DNA of 64,000 nucleotides from Phlegmacium glaucopus (lineage: Eukaryota > Basidiomycota > Agaricomycetes > Agaricales > Cortinariaceae). Shown here piece by piece: positions 24,212 through 35,539 of this stretch. The DNA lies in the NCBI GenBank assembly GCA_015039465.1, contig MU130299.1:53231-117230 (forward strand). The letters run 5' to 3'. Below the pieces are notes generated by a model that was not told the DNA's origin, did no database searches, and saw only the letters and a list, made by a program, of their open reading frames with translations. The translations under genes were made by a program, and so were the position numbers. Each line of letters starts with the position of its first letter. Position 1 is the stretch's first letter.

Positions 24212-24662
24212 CCGATGGTCTGGAACCGTAGCCTACAGTTGGACGTTCGCATACGTCGTTCGATTGACCAGTGACTAGCTCCCTGTTTCGCCGATGGAGA
24301 TGCTAGCATGCTCTCTCTTCGATTTAACCCGCTGCTACGACTTTAAATGACTCTTGATGTCCTTTCTTCGCGACGAAAGCTTGGAACGAGAATTTTCTAA
24401 ACCTTTATCATTATTTGATGACCCTTAACGACCCCTGATATAATTCCTCTCCTTCACTTACTTTTTTATACGTGTCGTTTTTAGCATGCACTTAGTTGCC
24501 TCGTCTGACAAAGGGCCATTCGAACCTCGGCAAATGGCCCTTTTAGTAACCTCCAAAAGAATATACCTTTAGACCTTCGGGTTATTCGATAAATGCTGAA
24601 GTTAAATGTTGTCCGTCCAAAAGGAACGCTCATATACCTCGAGAAACTATTAAATACATCAG
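24212..24662. other. Spacer between two convergent genes
   Basis: Shared 3' region. A short inverted repeat around 24507-24544 (gggccatt ... aatggccc) could form a hairpin between the two gene ends. Nothing else seen. Confidence 0.35.
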
Positions 24663-25340
24663 TCAATGTCGCCACATCACTTCATGTCCATTTTCCATGT
24701 AGGGCTCAACAAACCCTCGAAATATCCATGGACGATCGTCTTTAGATGCGTCATCTCCTTCACGATCACCACGATCCTGAGACCATCGCATGCCATATCC
24801 TTCGGCAACTCGTACTTCGTAGACCAATACCTGGTGCGGTAACCAATGAAGATTTCTCCAGGTCGCGGCGTTCATGACTTTCCAGAACAACGCCGTGGAA
24901 TTATCGTTAATAGCTGGGATAGGGCCAGAAGCAGTGCCCCACCACCCAGCACTGTGTTCCTGCTTGACTCTTTCGGATTCGTCTGAAACTCGGGGTTGAG
25001 ATCGGTGAGAATGTTTTGACCAGGCGCGAGAGCCCGCAGTCAGCCCGACGGTATTTGGTAAAAGATAAGCCGATAAACAGACGGAGATGGAGGGAGGTGT
25101 TGAACCGAGAGCTGAGCCTATTGTGTAGGCTAGACCGTGTGCGAGATGGACGAACAGTGAGGAGGACTCGAATTCATCATTCGGGGTCGCGATGACAGTG
25201 TGGGTATTTCTCTTTCTACGCCAGCGCAGGATATCGGCGACGCGTGCACGTTGTTGCTTTGCAGTAGGGAGCTCCTCCATGCCCAAGCATACGGGATTTT
25301 CTAGACTTTCCAGTGATTCTACTAGTTGTGAAGCAATCAT
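24663..25340 (-). CDS. Conserved fungal protein of unknown function, single exon
   Basis: Open frame of 225 codons from the ATG at 25340 (MIASQLVESLESLENPVCLG). The open frame extends 42 bases further 5' but contains no ATG there, only a GTG, so the internal ATG is the realistic start. The N-terminal third is charged and helical (TAKQQRARVADILRWRRKRN). A Gly/Ser-rich middle follows. The well-formed C-terminus runs HQVLVYEVRVAEGYGMRW, then an acidic insert (DRGDREGDDASKDD), then FRGFVEPYMENGHEVMWRH. This C-terminal block resembles a module I recall in other fungal orphan proteins, but I cannot name a function. It is convergent with the gene at 22859. The frame is free of introns, unusual for this window. 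Confidence 0.6.
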   Translation of the reverse strand: MIASQLVESLESLENPVCLGMEELPTAKQQRARVADILRWRRKRNTHTVIATPNDEFESSSLFVHLAHGLAYTIGSALGSTPPSISVCLSAYLLPNTVGLTAGSRAWSKHSHRSQPRVSDESERVKQEHSAGWWGTASGPIPAINDNSTALFWKVMNAATWRNLHWLPHQVLVYEVRVAEGYGMRWSQDRGDREGDDASKDDRPWIFRGFVEPYMENGHEVMWRH

Positions 25341-26035
25341 TACAGTTGTAATTGGCGAGCATTCCTGTTCATCATCGGGCACGCTGGTTCAATTGTATAT
25401 GCATATCCGAGTCCGTTCATTGGTTTGGAAAGTTAGTGCGGCCATCCTAATAAAATAATTTCCGCCATCAAAACATATACAGGCACCAATATTACGCTAT
25501 CAATTTCAAGCTTCGCATCGACTGTCTTTTGTGTGAAACTTCAACTCGTTTGACTAAGTGAGTCCGTCACTTCCTTGACACCTGACGACGACAGCGTAGA
25601 ATTTTTCCGATTTAATTTTGGCAAAAACCCGCCAAAAGAAGAATCTTACGTAAATATTTCACTCTTTTTTGGTGGTTAAAAGACAAAATTCATTGTTTCA
25701 CGTTTTCTGGTCTCAAAAATCCAATTTCCCGTTTGCCTTGAAAAGCACCGTACACCCTAAAATATAGATGGATTTGTTCCAAATCCGGTAGTACGGGCCA
25801 GGTTGACGCGTGTACGATATTACATAAAATGGCTGCTCTAGTCCGGACTCCGATGTACTCCTTCTGTCATGCCTTGCAGTATGTATATATATTTATGTAA
25901 GAACAAAGCTACTATCGCCCATTCTCTTCTATAACATTCCAATCCTCGACGTGTCGGGTTACATTCCTTTAACATTCAAATATTCATTCCTTTCATTTTA
26001 ACAACAACTTCTGTGAAGTTCAAGTTTCTGACTCG
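25341..26035. other. Divergent promoter region between the 24663 and 26036 genes
   Basis: Includes a run of short AT-rich and pyrimidine-rich blocks. The stretch 25985-26035 just before the next ATG is the pyrimidine-rich leader of the secreted-protein gene. No specific site identified. Confidence 0.35.
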
Positions 26036-26945
26036 ATGTCAATCTCTCTTCTAATCACCCTGGCTCTTGCTGCCACTGCTCTCGCTGCTCCTCGTCATTA
26101 CAATGCAGTCCAACATTGTGACATTTCGAAAGTGCAACTGTCCCTTCCTCCTAATCGAACAGCGTTTTCAACGCCGACCAGTCCGCTTTCATTTCTTATG
26201 CTTGGTGTTGGCGTCCAAAACTACACCTGTTCAACCGCTGGAACCTACACGTGAGATAACTACATTTTTTTCTACCGTGACATTTCTCCTCTCTAAATTT
26301 TCTTCCTTCGCAGGTCAGCTGGAGCTGTCGCGTCCTTGTACGACCTCTCTTGCATATCACAATCTCCAATATTCGACGACGTGCAGGACATGGCTTATAT
26401 GCTATGGAAAGCCTCTCCTGAAAATGGGCACCCGCCCGAGGTAGCCTCGTTTATGGGTAGTCACTTCTTCATCACATCGCCATCTGGTACAGGAATTAGC
26501 CCTGTCTGGGACTTCAGAGCGGGGGCAGCAAAGGGAAATCCAAACGCATACGTGCTTGCGGCCAAAATTGCTGACGTGCCAGCTCCAACTGGCCCTCAAG
26601 ATGTTGACTGGCTTCAACTAAAGTCCGTTTCGGGATCATTAGCAACTCAGGTATGTGCTTCGTTCTGTGATGCATCGTATCTGTTGAAGCTGATGCATTG
26701 TATACAGATTTACCGAACTGATACTAGGGAAGGTAGTGCACCTACTTCAGTAAGATGCCAGCTTATGTGTGCAACGTTGCTCTCAATTGATCATGGCCCA
26801 CTTGTAGTGTACGCCAGGGTCGGCACCTATCTCCTTGAGATATGTCGCAAAATACTGTAAGCCTTAGATCCATTAGCCCCATTATCCATCTTATCCTATC
26901 ATCTTTTTTTTCAAAGGGCTCTATGGCGGAAATGTGACGGTTTAG
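26036..26945 (+). CDS. Secreted DUF3455 protein
   Basis: Five exons: 26036-26250, 26314-26650, 26708-26749, 26808-26856 and 26917-26945. It starts with a signal peptide (MSISLLITLALAATALAAP). The mature part shows the DUF3455 pattern: LMLGVGVQNYTCSTAGTYT near the N-terminus, ASLYDLSC, GSHFFITSPSGTGISPVWDF, VDWLQLKSVSGSLATQIYRT, and a conserved Cys-containing C-terminus, SCTPGSAPISLRYVAKYWLY. About 220 residues, the usual length. The family is widespread in fungi and bacteria and sometimes mislabelled malate dehydrogenase; its function is not established. Three of the five exons are under 50 bases but are needed for the conserved C-terminus. Probably a secreted, possibly carbohydrate- or surface-related protein. 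Confidence 0.85.
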
Positions 26946-29484
26946 TTGTTGTCTTCACCTTGATTCTTATCTGCTGGCGAGAGTCGGCCTATAACTTATT
27001 TTTGTTAATTTCTATATTTGTTACCTGACTCCTGAGTGGTCGTCTTTTTATAACTGCCTAAGATGAGAGCCACTTTCTATTTCTTCCTCCACATGGACTG
27101 GGGAAAAACAAGCCCTCCTAAGTAAAGGCCGTCCGAATGGAGCATTCCTCCGTGTCGGGTACCCTCAAGTAGCTCTGCGAGACCGTCGAGGTTGTCAAGG
27201 TGAAGCACACATGGCGATATATTGGATAAATTCTGCACCCGTGTAACCGACGTTGTTCCTATTGGCAGAAAATTCTAATTGTGAGATGTCTATTTAGGAA
27301 AGATGTCTATTTCGAGACATGATAAAGCTGAAGTTTTTGAACGCTCTAGCGGCCTAGGTCCACGAAAGCGTGCCCGTTGATTGAGAGCAACCCTTGGATA
27401 GAGTTGAGTTGGTTTTCCGATATTTTCCCGCTTCTGTCAAATCAGAAATTCAGCTCAGGCTGACGACAAAACTTCCAACGGACGATTTTTTGACCGGTGG
27501 GGCGCACTCACAAGTAGCTCTTCATCGGCATACGGGACGAGTCTGTCCCAGTAATGCCAGTGAGAACAGGTTTGCGCCAATTGCGGCAAGCCAAGGCTGG
27601 AGCGAAAGGACACAAATTGCCCTCAAACCACGCTCCACCTAACACTCCGGCCAAGCCAATATGGACTCGCTCTTGCGACTCAGCAAAGTGTAGCAAGACT
27701 TTGGTGCTGTTCACTTAGCTACCACCAACTTTGTGCAAACGGTTTTGCACACTCAAAAAAAGGATGTGCCTTATCATCCTCTGGTAACATCACTTTAATA
27801 TACATTATGAACAAATCGCTCTAGCAGGATTTTTTGGCGTAAAAACTGTGCAAGATATTTCCATCAACTACACTCAATTTAACCACCATACTGCAGCAGG
27901 CAGGTGCTTAATTCAAAGCACGAGCAACAACCTCTGGAATGCGTCGGTGAGACTTGTACTTGGTAGAACTGTACCTTAGAAATCCAGTTCCTCTCCTTCC
28001 ATAGGCTCACCAATCTACTCAGACTCGGTATCACTGACATCGGACTATGGATTGTCCACATTATTTCCCTCATCAGGTGTAATTGATACCGTCTATCTGA
28101 TTCGTCGTCAATGAATATGACTTTGGGCTCCATAGTGACTTCAATAGAAGCAAGTTGGATGGGGTTTTTCACAGTCATTGCCTATCCCTTTGTCCGGCAC
28201 GCGGCTTTTTCCTTATCTTTCTTGCCCGTCGTGTAAAAGGGTGGGGAAGGTATAATGTACTGAGAATGTGCAAAAAAATTAGTCGCTTACAGTGACAGGT
28301 CCTATCATGTGATCATGCGTAAACTCTGTAAAGCGGGACTTGCCGGCTCGTGTCGCGCGCTATGATCGAAAATGGGGTCTTCGGGCATCACTGACGCTCT
28401 GTGAAAAGTAAAAGGAAGGTATATTCTAGCTTCAATCCGTCTGAAACTGCTCTGCAGAGTCGTGTAAAGGTACATTTTCTTGTTGTTTATAAAGCTTAGC
28501 TCGGAAAGATGGATTTTGAGGCGTTGTGTATGCCAAACGGTGAGAGGAGGAGTGAAAGAGTGACCGTCATCGACATTCTGTCGCAGCTCTCTCAGAGCTC
28601 TCTGCTAAAATGTACCTTCCTATTTAGGGTCTTTTACTTTTCACAGAGTGTCGGTGATGGCCGAAGACCCCTTTGATCATAGCGTGGATAGCGCGCGACA
28701 CGAGCCGGCAAGTCCCGCTTTTCCAGTCCTTATATCGATTCTCACTCATATAAGGACTGGTCACGAGTCTAACTTACAGCAAGCTAATTTGAAAAAAAAA
28801 ACCTTATTATATGTTACCTTTACGGCACTATCACAGGGTTAGGAATTGTCAAAATTTTCAGGTCAACCACACAAATTTGGTGGTACCTAAGTGACACCAT
28901 ATGTAGCTCCAATGGCATGATGGCCGGTGCCTGAACTTAGACAACTGTAAAAGTTTGTCAGTTTAATACATATAACTGACATATGTCTTACAGCAGCTTA
29001 CTAAAGAAAATCGACAGATCATAGCTTGAAGGTTTGAACACCTGATTACAACGTACATCTGTAGAAGTTTATATACTGATCTCTTCTCTGGGTCAAAGAT
29101 TCAGAATAACCTTACCCCATTTGGTAGATAAGAAACTTTCTAAACCAGCCTACGACTTCAGTAGATTCAAGGAAAGAAAGGTGTGCTAGAATTTGAAACT
29201 TTCAGATTTGCAGTTGGTGGTCAGTACTGGTCAGTTACGACGGGTTTGGACAAATAAATTTGATTACATAAACTTTGGCCTGTTGAATTCATGCTTCACG
29301 GTGATTGAGCGATCCCCACGCACGCTTATGGAGCAGGACTTGTTAGCTTCCCCACGTACGGGAGATGAACTTTGGAGTGCAGTGTAACCCTTTCATCTTC
29401 TAAGTTCGGCTTGTCTAGTCTACAGGATACGAATTTCCAAGCCCTCAGCCAACTGGGACCTGTAAATGGACAGTGACTGTTCTG
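26946..29484. other. 2.5-kb spacer with an inverted-repeat element inside
   Basis: No supported gene. Short frames at 27394-27642 and 27879-28178 have no motif. Holds the inverted-repeat element listed at 28325-28727, directly followed by a small palindrome (28728-28762, tccttatat ... atataagga). The rest appears to be unremarkable intergenic DNA. Confidence 0.4.
28325..28727. mobile_element. Inverted-repeat (MITE-like) element with about 100-bp terminal arms
   Basis: The left arm (about 28325-28430) and right arm (about 28612-28727) are reverse complements with a few mismatches and small insertions. Outer parts read aaagcgggacttgccggctc on the left and gagccggcaagtcccgcttt on the right; inner parts share ttttacttttcacagag. 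About 180 bases of non-coding DNA lie between. No transposase. I see no clear target-site duplication, so the class is open. Confidence 0.6.
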
Positions 29485-29545
29485 CTTATCTTGTATGTTG
29501 TGCGGAAACTCTCGCTTGGCGCCACTTGTCTTATCTATAGATAAG
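29485..29545 (+). promoter_or_regulatory. Cluster of GATA-factor sites upstream of the urea transporter
   Basis: A perfect 16-base palindrome, cttatctatagataag at 29530-29545, contains two head-to-head GATA cores. Another CTTATC lies at 29485-29490. They sit 110-170 bp before the DUR3-type start codon. Fungal nitrogen regulators of the AreA/Nit2 GATA family bind such sites and are known to control urea permease genes, so nitrogen-repressed expression is a reasonable inference. Confidence 0.55.
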
Positions 29546-29654
29546 AACTTTGATAGTATTTAACGTCCACTCTCCTTCTTCTGAACCATCTCGCGCGTGG
29601 TCTTAGAGCAGTGGGTTCTGGCCCCTTTTAGTACTATTTCCAGTACAGGTAAAA

Positions 29655-32600
29655 ATGAGCTCTGGAACCGTTCTTCCTCAAGGCGCCGGGTACGGAGTGG
29701 GTGAGTCATGACTTCTTGATTTCCCGAGTTTTCGATTAAACACTTTCCTTAGTCGCTGGTAAACGCATATAACCCCTTCTACCCATACTTTAAATTTATA
29801 CAGCTCGCCAGGGATTGGTCTATTTTTCAGCGCGTTTATGATATGCTTGACTGCTCTTCAATCACGATACACCGGCTTCTCGCCCAAGAACTCTGAAGAA
29901 TTTACCAGCGCATCACGGAGCGTCAAACCAGGTCTGATTGCTTCTGGGATTGTCTCCGCTTGGACATGGGCAGCTACTCTGGTAAGTTTCGGTGTCAAAT
30001 AATGGTACCAAGTATTGATATCCTACAAGTTACAAAGTTCTGCTGTGGCTTATAAATATGGTTCGTTTCATTTCTGTTCGAGCCCATCAATGCCTTCAAT
30101 TGTTTCTCATATTCTGCGTAGGCATCAGTGGTCCCTGGTGGTATGGAGGTAGAGATTTCACATCTTTTTCCCTTTTCTAGCTCACAGATTCTTGCAGCTG
30201 GTGCAACGGTTCAAATTCTTCTCTTTGCTATGGTAAGTACGTTTTTGTTGTTCGAGCCTTAAGTGCTGACTACTCCCCCTGTTAGTTGGCAGCCAAGCTT
30301 AAACTTAATGCACCTTACGCGCATACGTGGCTTGAGATTATCGGTACTAGATGGGGAAAGATGGCTCATCTTGTTTTCATGTTCTTCGGGTTAGAATATT
30401 GCTCATGCATCTATTGATATGAATTCACCAATTCAGTTTAGTCTTGCGACCAACATTATTGTCAGTTCTATGTTGATTTTGGGTGGATCTGCAACTGTAA
30501 CGGATTTGACGGGCATGAACACAATTGCTGTGGGTATTCTCATGGTCTCATGTTGCACTTACTTAATTGCGAGTCACAGGCTTGTTTCCTCATTCCTCTT
30601 GGCGTCGCTATCTACGTGGTAGTTGGTGGCATGCGTTCCACATTGCTTTGCGACTAGTATGTTGGAAGCCTGAATATCAGCCGAGTTACAAGCTGATGTC
30701 TAATTCTTATGCGTCTAGCACACATACTACTGTGCTCTTTGCCATCATCCTGGTATGCTCAAAATGAAAAATGTCTGTAAGGCTTCTGATTTCTCTTGCA
30801 GACCTTTGTTTTCTGTGTGTATGCAACTAGCGAAAAAATCGGCAGCCCATCAAAAATGCACGAGCTACTTACCGCAGCCTCCGCTGTCGCTCCTATTTCT
30901 GGCAATGCTAAAGGATCGTATCTCACGATGCGATCCAAGAATGGATTGATTTTTGGTGTTATCAACATCATTGGTAATTTCGCCACAGTTTTCCAGGATC
31001 AAGCGTACTGGCAACGCGCTATCGCCAGTCGTCCTGCCTCTACAGTTAAGGCCTACCTTCTTGGTGGTCTAGCATGGTTGGTTCTTTATCTATCCAGTTT
31101 ATGAGAAATCTAATTACGAACATCAATAGGTTCGCTATCCCTTTCACTTTAGCGACCACACTTGGTCTAGCTGCTGTCGCGCTTAGGGGTGATCCCGCTA
31201 TGAGAGTTTTGAGCGCTGCTGATGTATCTGCTGGTCTGCCAGCCGCGGCAGCTGCAGCTGCCTTGCTTGGGAAAGCCGGGGCTGTTGCTTTGCTTGTTCT
31301 TCTCTTCTTGGCCGTCACAAGCGCTTGCTCTGCCGAATTAATTGCAGTCTCATCTATCCTGACATATGATGTCTACAAAGTAAGTGTTTGAGAAATTCTC
31401 TATAGTTGATATACCCATCCTTGATTAACAGACATATATTAATCCTAAAGCTACCGAAGATCAAATCTTACGCGTAGGACATGCAGCAGTACAGTCTTTG
31501 ATTTCCATCCAATCTAGCACATCTGATCACAACTATAAAGGTCGCTTTCTACGCTGTTGTTTGCGGCCTTGCAGGCTTGATATTTTTCTACATTGGCGTC
31601 TCTATGGGTTGGCTATATGTAGGCCATCTTCACAACAGTTTGGGGGAGTGCTCATTGTTGTACTGTAGACTTTCATGGGTGTCATTCTGGGATCCGCCGT
31701 AGCGCCCATTGCCCTCGGCATTACTTGGAGCAGAGCGAATAAGTGGGGATGTATATGGGGGTCCATAGCCGGCTTTTTCGCTGGAATTATCGCCTGGTTG
31801 GTCACTACTTCTACGCTTAACCATGGTGTCATCAATGTAGTGGTATGTACTAATCTGCTTTCAACTTTGAGCAACTAACTGTTGGCGTCTATTCTACAGA
31901 CTAGCGGAGGTATGCTATGAAATCATGCACGTCAATTTCGACATTGATCTATGCTTCTATTAGGTGATTTTGAAATGTTGGCAGGAAACCTTGCATCGAT
32001 CGGCGTTGGTGCAATCATTGCCACTGTATCATCGTTAATCGTATGTGTCATCTTTTACAGTTCTCATTCGGTCTTGCTTATGTTTGTGATGCAGTGGCCA
32101 GACAATTTCGATTGGGAAACTACCCGTGCTATCAACAAGCCGTGTTCTACGTCAGAGAAGACAAATCAGGAGAAATCAGATTCCGACAGCGACAACAAGC
32201 AGGCCGATGTTTCTGTCAAGGGAGCAGCATCTATTGCGGGTGATTCCTACGAAGATGAACTTGATCGTGTGGCTTTAAATAAAGCTTTCAAGTTTGCAGC
32301 TGCTTCGTCTGTTGCATTGGTCAGTTTTTGATTTCATCTAAACCTTAAAATTTTAACTTTTACATTTTATTCCGTGAAGTTCGTCATCCTCATCCTGGTC
32401 ATTCCTCTGCCTTTATTTTTCTCTCAACATATCTATGATGTTGGTGATTTGACGGGCTGGGTGGTCGTTGGAATCGCCTGGACATTCTTGTCTGCAATTT
32501 CAGTCGTCATCTACCCATTGTGGGAGAGCCGACGGGCCTTGTTGCAGATTGCGAGTGGTGTTTACAAAGTGCGATCTTCAAACCATTGTCTGGATAATGT

Positions 32601-32690
32601 TGTGTTTTAATCCACTTCCAATCACAGGATCTTTTTACCAAGGGCAGTGGCAAATATGTAAAGACTCTTAGTCCTACATCTGCTGCATGA
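29655..32690 (+). CDS. DUR3: Urea/polyamine transporter, DUR3 type (sodium:solute symporter family)
   Basis: Plasma-membrane active urea transporter of the SSS superfamily. About 12 or more exons; start MSSGTVLPQGAGYGV at 29655, stop TGA 32688-32690 after LSPTSAA. Landmarks in order: GLFFSAFMICLTALQSRYTG with the FSPKNSEEFTSASRSVKPGL block, ASGIVSAWTWAATLLQSS (core symporter motif), AYKYGISGPWWYGAGATVQI, APYAHTWLEIIGTRWGK, MLILGGSATVTDLTGMN, GVAIYVVVGGMRST, NIIGNFATVFQDQAYWQRAI, SACSAELIAVSSILTYDVYK, LGITWSRANKWGCIWGSIAG and the C-terminal QHIYDVGDLTGWVVVG region. About 680 residues, the family norm. The intron near 30391 uses a TTTAG acceptor just after an alternative AG, which restores FGLATNIIV. 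The urea assignment rests on family signatures; polyamine uptake is also known for this family. Confidence 0.9.
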
Positions 32691-35539
32691 AATCTCCCAC
32701 GAGCTACGCTTTCTTTCGGTCAATAGGCCCTCACAATATGCATTTTTCCTCTCTTATTCTTCCTTCCTGATTTATTATTGCTTCACGGAGATAGTATTTG
32801 TACTCTCCCAGCTATGTATAGGATGAACCAGAGACGGCTTACATTAATAAGCCTTAAATAGTCGACATCTGGAGCAATGCTATGGTCGTTCCACTTGTGA
32901 TCGTGCCTAGATGCTGCTACACTTGTTCAAATCAACATCTAATCAATGGTTTATGTAAGCAACTTGCCGCTGATACGCGCAACCCCTTTGCAGAAACGTA
33001 GACTCTTTCTTGATGATAGCAATATTCACTACGCCACATGGATCGATCATCCCAGCTATTTTTCGTTATCTATCATTTTGCACATGCTTGTCTGTCACTT
33101 CATTTCATTTCTCAGGCTCGTGGGTGGCGCTTTGACGATTTAACATCAATGGCACTGCCAGCTTACTCGGAGAAAAACTCTGCCGGCGCCTCTTCATGTC
33201 ACTTCATTGTGAATTCATGACATCTATCTTGTCCATCCCACGTTAATATCAGTTCTTATTGCGGTTAGTTGATTGTTTTCATTTTCACATCTTCATTTCT
33301 AGCTGCCAGTGGTCATATCACCTGCTTGGGAACGTAAGCATTCCACTAGGTTCTCCGCCACAAGTTTAGAAGGATGACTTCAGTGTTTACATGCTTTCAG
33401 GGAGAATAATCTTCCAACTCTGCCACTATGGATTTGCAGCAGCGTCTTCAATTCATACAGTGCCGCTGGCACCCCTTAATCGCATCCACCGTGTGGGATC
33501 TCTCGAGACTCGAGCTCCATAAAAATCCGAATATTTCGGGAGTCTAATTCTGAGCTCGTCTCTCTTTTTAATTAATGTCTCGGTCTTTTATTTCGGTAGT
33601 GTGGGGCTGAGTCGGCTGTTTGATGCAATTGGGAAAATAGTGGAATATCGTGACCTTCTTTCATTTGAACCCGTAAAGTTATCTCGTCATGTTAACTTGC
33701 TGGCGGGTTTTTGGATGGCCATATGATCGTTATTAGAAGTTATTTTTTTAGTGCAAGAAGGCTCGAACCCAATTTTCATTGGTATCTTTACTATTGCTTT
33801 CTGGTTATACTTAGATGATCTTGATAGCTTGATGCCGCTCTGCACCCATGGATCATTTATAACTGGAGGGGTAATATGAAATGGGATCGAAGCATGAGTA
33901 GATCTTCATAGTTCAGTGTGTTGATTTATGATAATCTCAATCATGATAATGTGAAGAGTAAAGGCCCGGCTCGATCGCGTGCATGGTTGCCTCGACTGCA
34001 ACTTCTTACGACAAACGCTTTACTTGTCCACTTTATAAGACACTCTAGTTAGAACTTTGAGTATAGTATAAACCTCCAGATCAACATTATGATTAACGTA
34101 TTTTTTGGTTTACAATTTGCGTGCAGCGATGTCGATTCAGTGCAGTAAATGCCCTAGAGTCTTTGAAGCCGCTGCCAGTGCGATGCCAATTAGACTAGCT
34201 ATAAATAGTCTTTAGGTTAAGGTGGTTTTTGTCAAGTTGAGCTTGATAATACTGCCTAAGTTCGTCCGATGTAAATAGGAGGTCGAATCGATCAGAGCAA
34301 GCTTTTCGCAGGTTATAGTGAGGATGATGATATGTAGATAGTATAACCTTGGGGGGTGGGATTTCGGAATAACTTGGGGTATGTCGCCTGACGCTGTAAG
34401 GAAGGATACTTGTACGCATAAGCGCTCCAGATGCACTGATCTTCGACGTGAGAGGGTACTATTATATCGAATGGTGATCAGTAAGTATAAACTTGCAGAT
34501 TTATAGACTGACTAACGTAACGAATTGTGTAAAAAGGTAATTGAGCGTATGTAGTGGTTGTATAGCGGACGGTGCGCTGTCGCAGATAACAGTCCGTTAA
34601 GTGCGCCTTGTCTGTCCGCTAGGTAAAGTAGTAGGAGGTTAGAATACGCAGCTACCGCCGTCGGCCGAGTTTCGGGGCCGGTGTAAAGTTAAAGAACGCG
34701 CTCATCGCGATATGAATGCAAGTACTCCGTGGAGGATGAAGATAATCATGCAAAGGATTACAGTCATCACTGACCTTCTATTACGAGAGGGTCGTGTCGG
34801 ACCGGATCGCGTGACTGCCTGAAAGGACCTGGTTAGTGACAACTGACAGTGACATTATGATTGATGGTTAATGTAGGGCGATATGCCGTTATTGCTCCAC
34901 CGCCTAGGCTTAGCTGTGCTTCAGCGCCTGCGGCGGTTTGGCATATAGGGTACATTTCATTAAGCCACCAACGGAAAAGATGATACTGAGGAGGGGATGT
35001 TCCCAGGAACATTACCGGGGGCCGCCTCTTCCAATGGGTACTTAACATGCTACTTGGATGAAAATCAGTGGCAACCGATACCGCAGGAGGTGATTTCAAG
35101 CTATTGTCGCCACGGCATTATTACGATAGTTTATACGATCAAAGGTTTTTTTGATGCCAGTGGGGCTCTGCGTTTTAAATGGTGGTGGAATTCTTTAAAG
35201 AAGTTTTTCTTTTCTGGAAATTAGGCCAGCTCATCGTGGTTAGGGTCGGCGGGATGGCACAAGGAAAGAGACGAAAAGAAGCAGAACAAGGGGAGATGTA
35301 TATATAGATCCCATGATGTCGGAACTATATTACCAATTTAGTCTTGGGTTTATCCAGATAAGGACCCTTTAACATTCAGTACTCAGTACCAGTCCCAAAT
35401 TGTCTTCTCTTTTTTGCATATCCCAATAAAATAAAATAAACATGCCAAAAATCCCATAAGACACTTCATATACTGTCAGATTTCTCTCTCCCCCTTTCTC
35501 TCTCCCTCATTCCCTTCCATCCCTTTCGCTCCCCCTCTA
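32691..35539. other. 2.8-kb spacer, no supported gene
   Basis: Open frames here (for example 34195-34436 minus, 34997-35224 plus) are short and lack motifs. The first 150 bases are the transporter 3' region. The last 100 bases before 35540 are strongly C/T-rich, a likely core promoter feature of the P450 gene. I see no repeat pair or RNA gene. Confidence 0.4.

Noticed and set aside
24663..25382. Start at 25382 for the minus-strand orphan
   Set aside because: The codon there is GTG with a stop just upstream and no donor site in the preceding stretch; the ATG at 25340 is more realistic.
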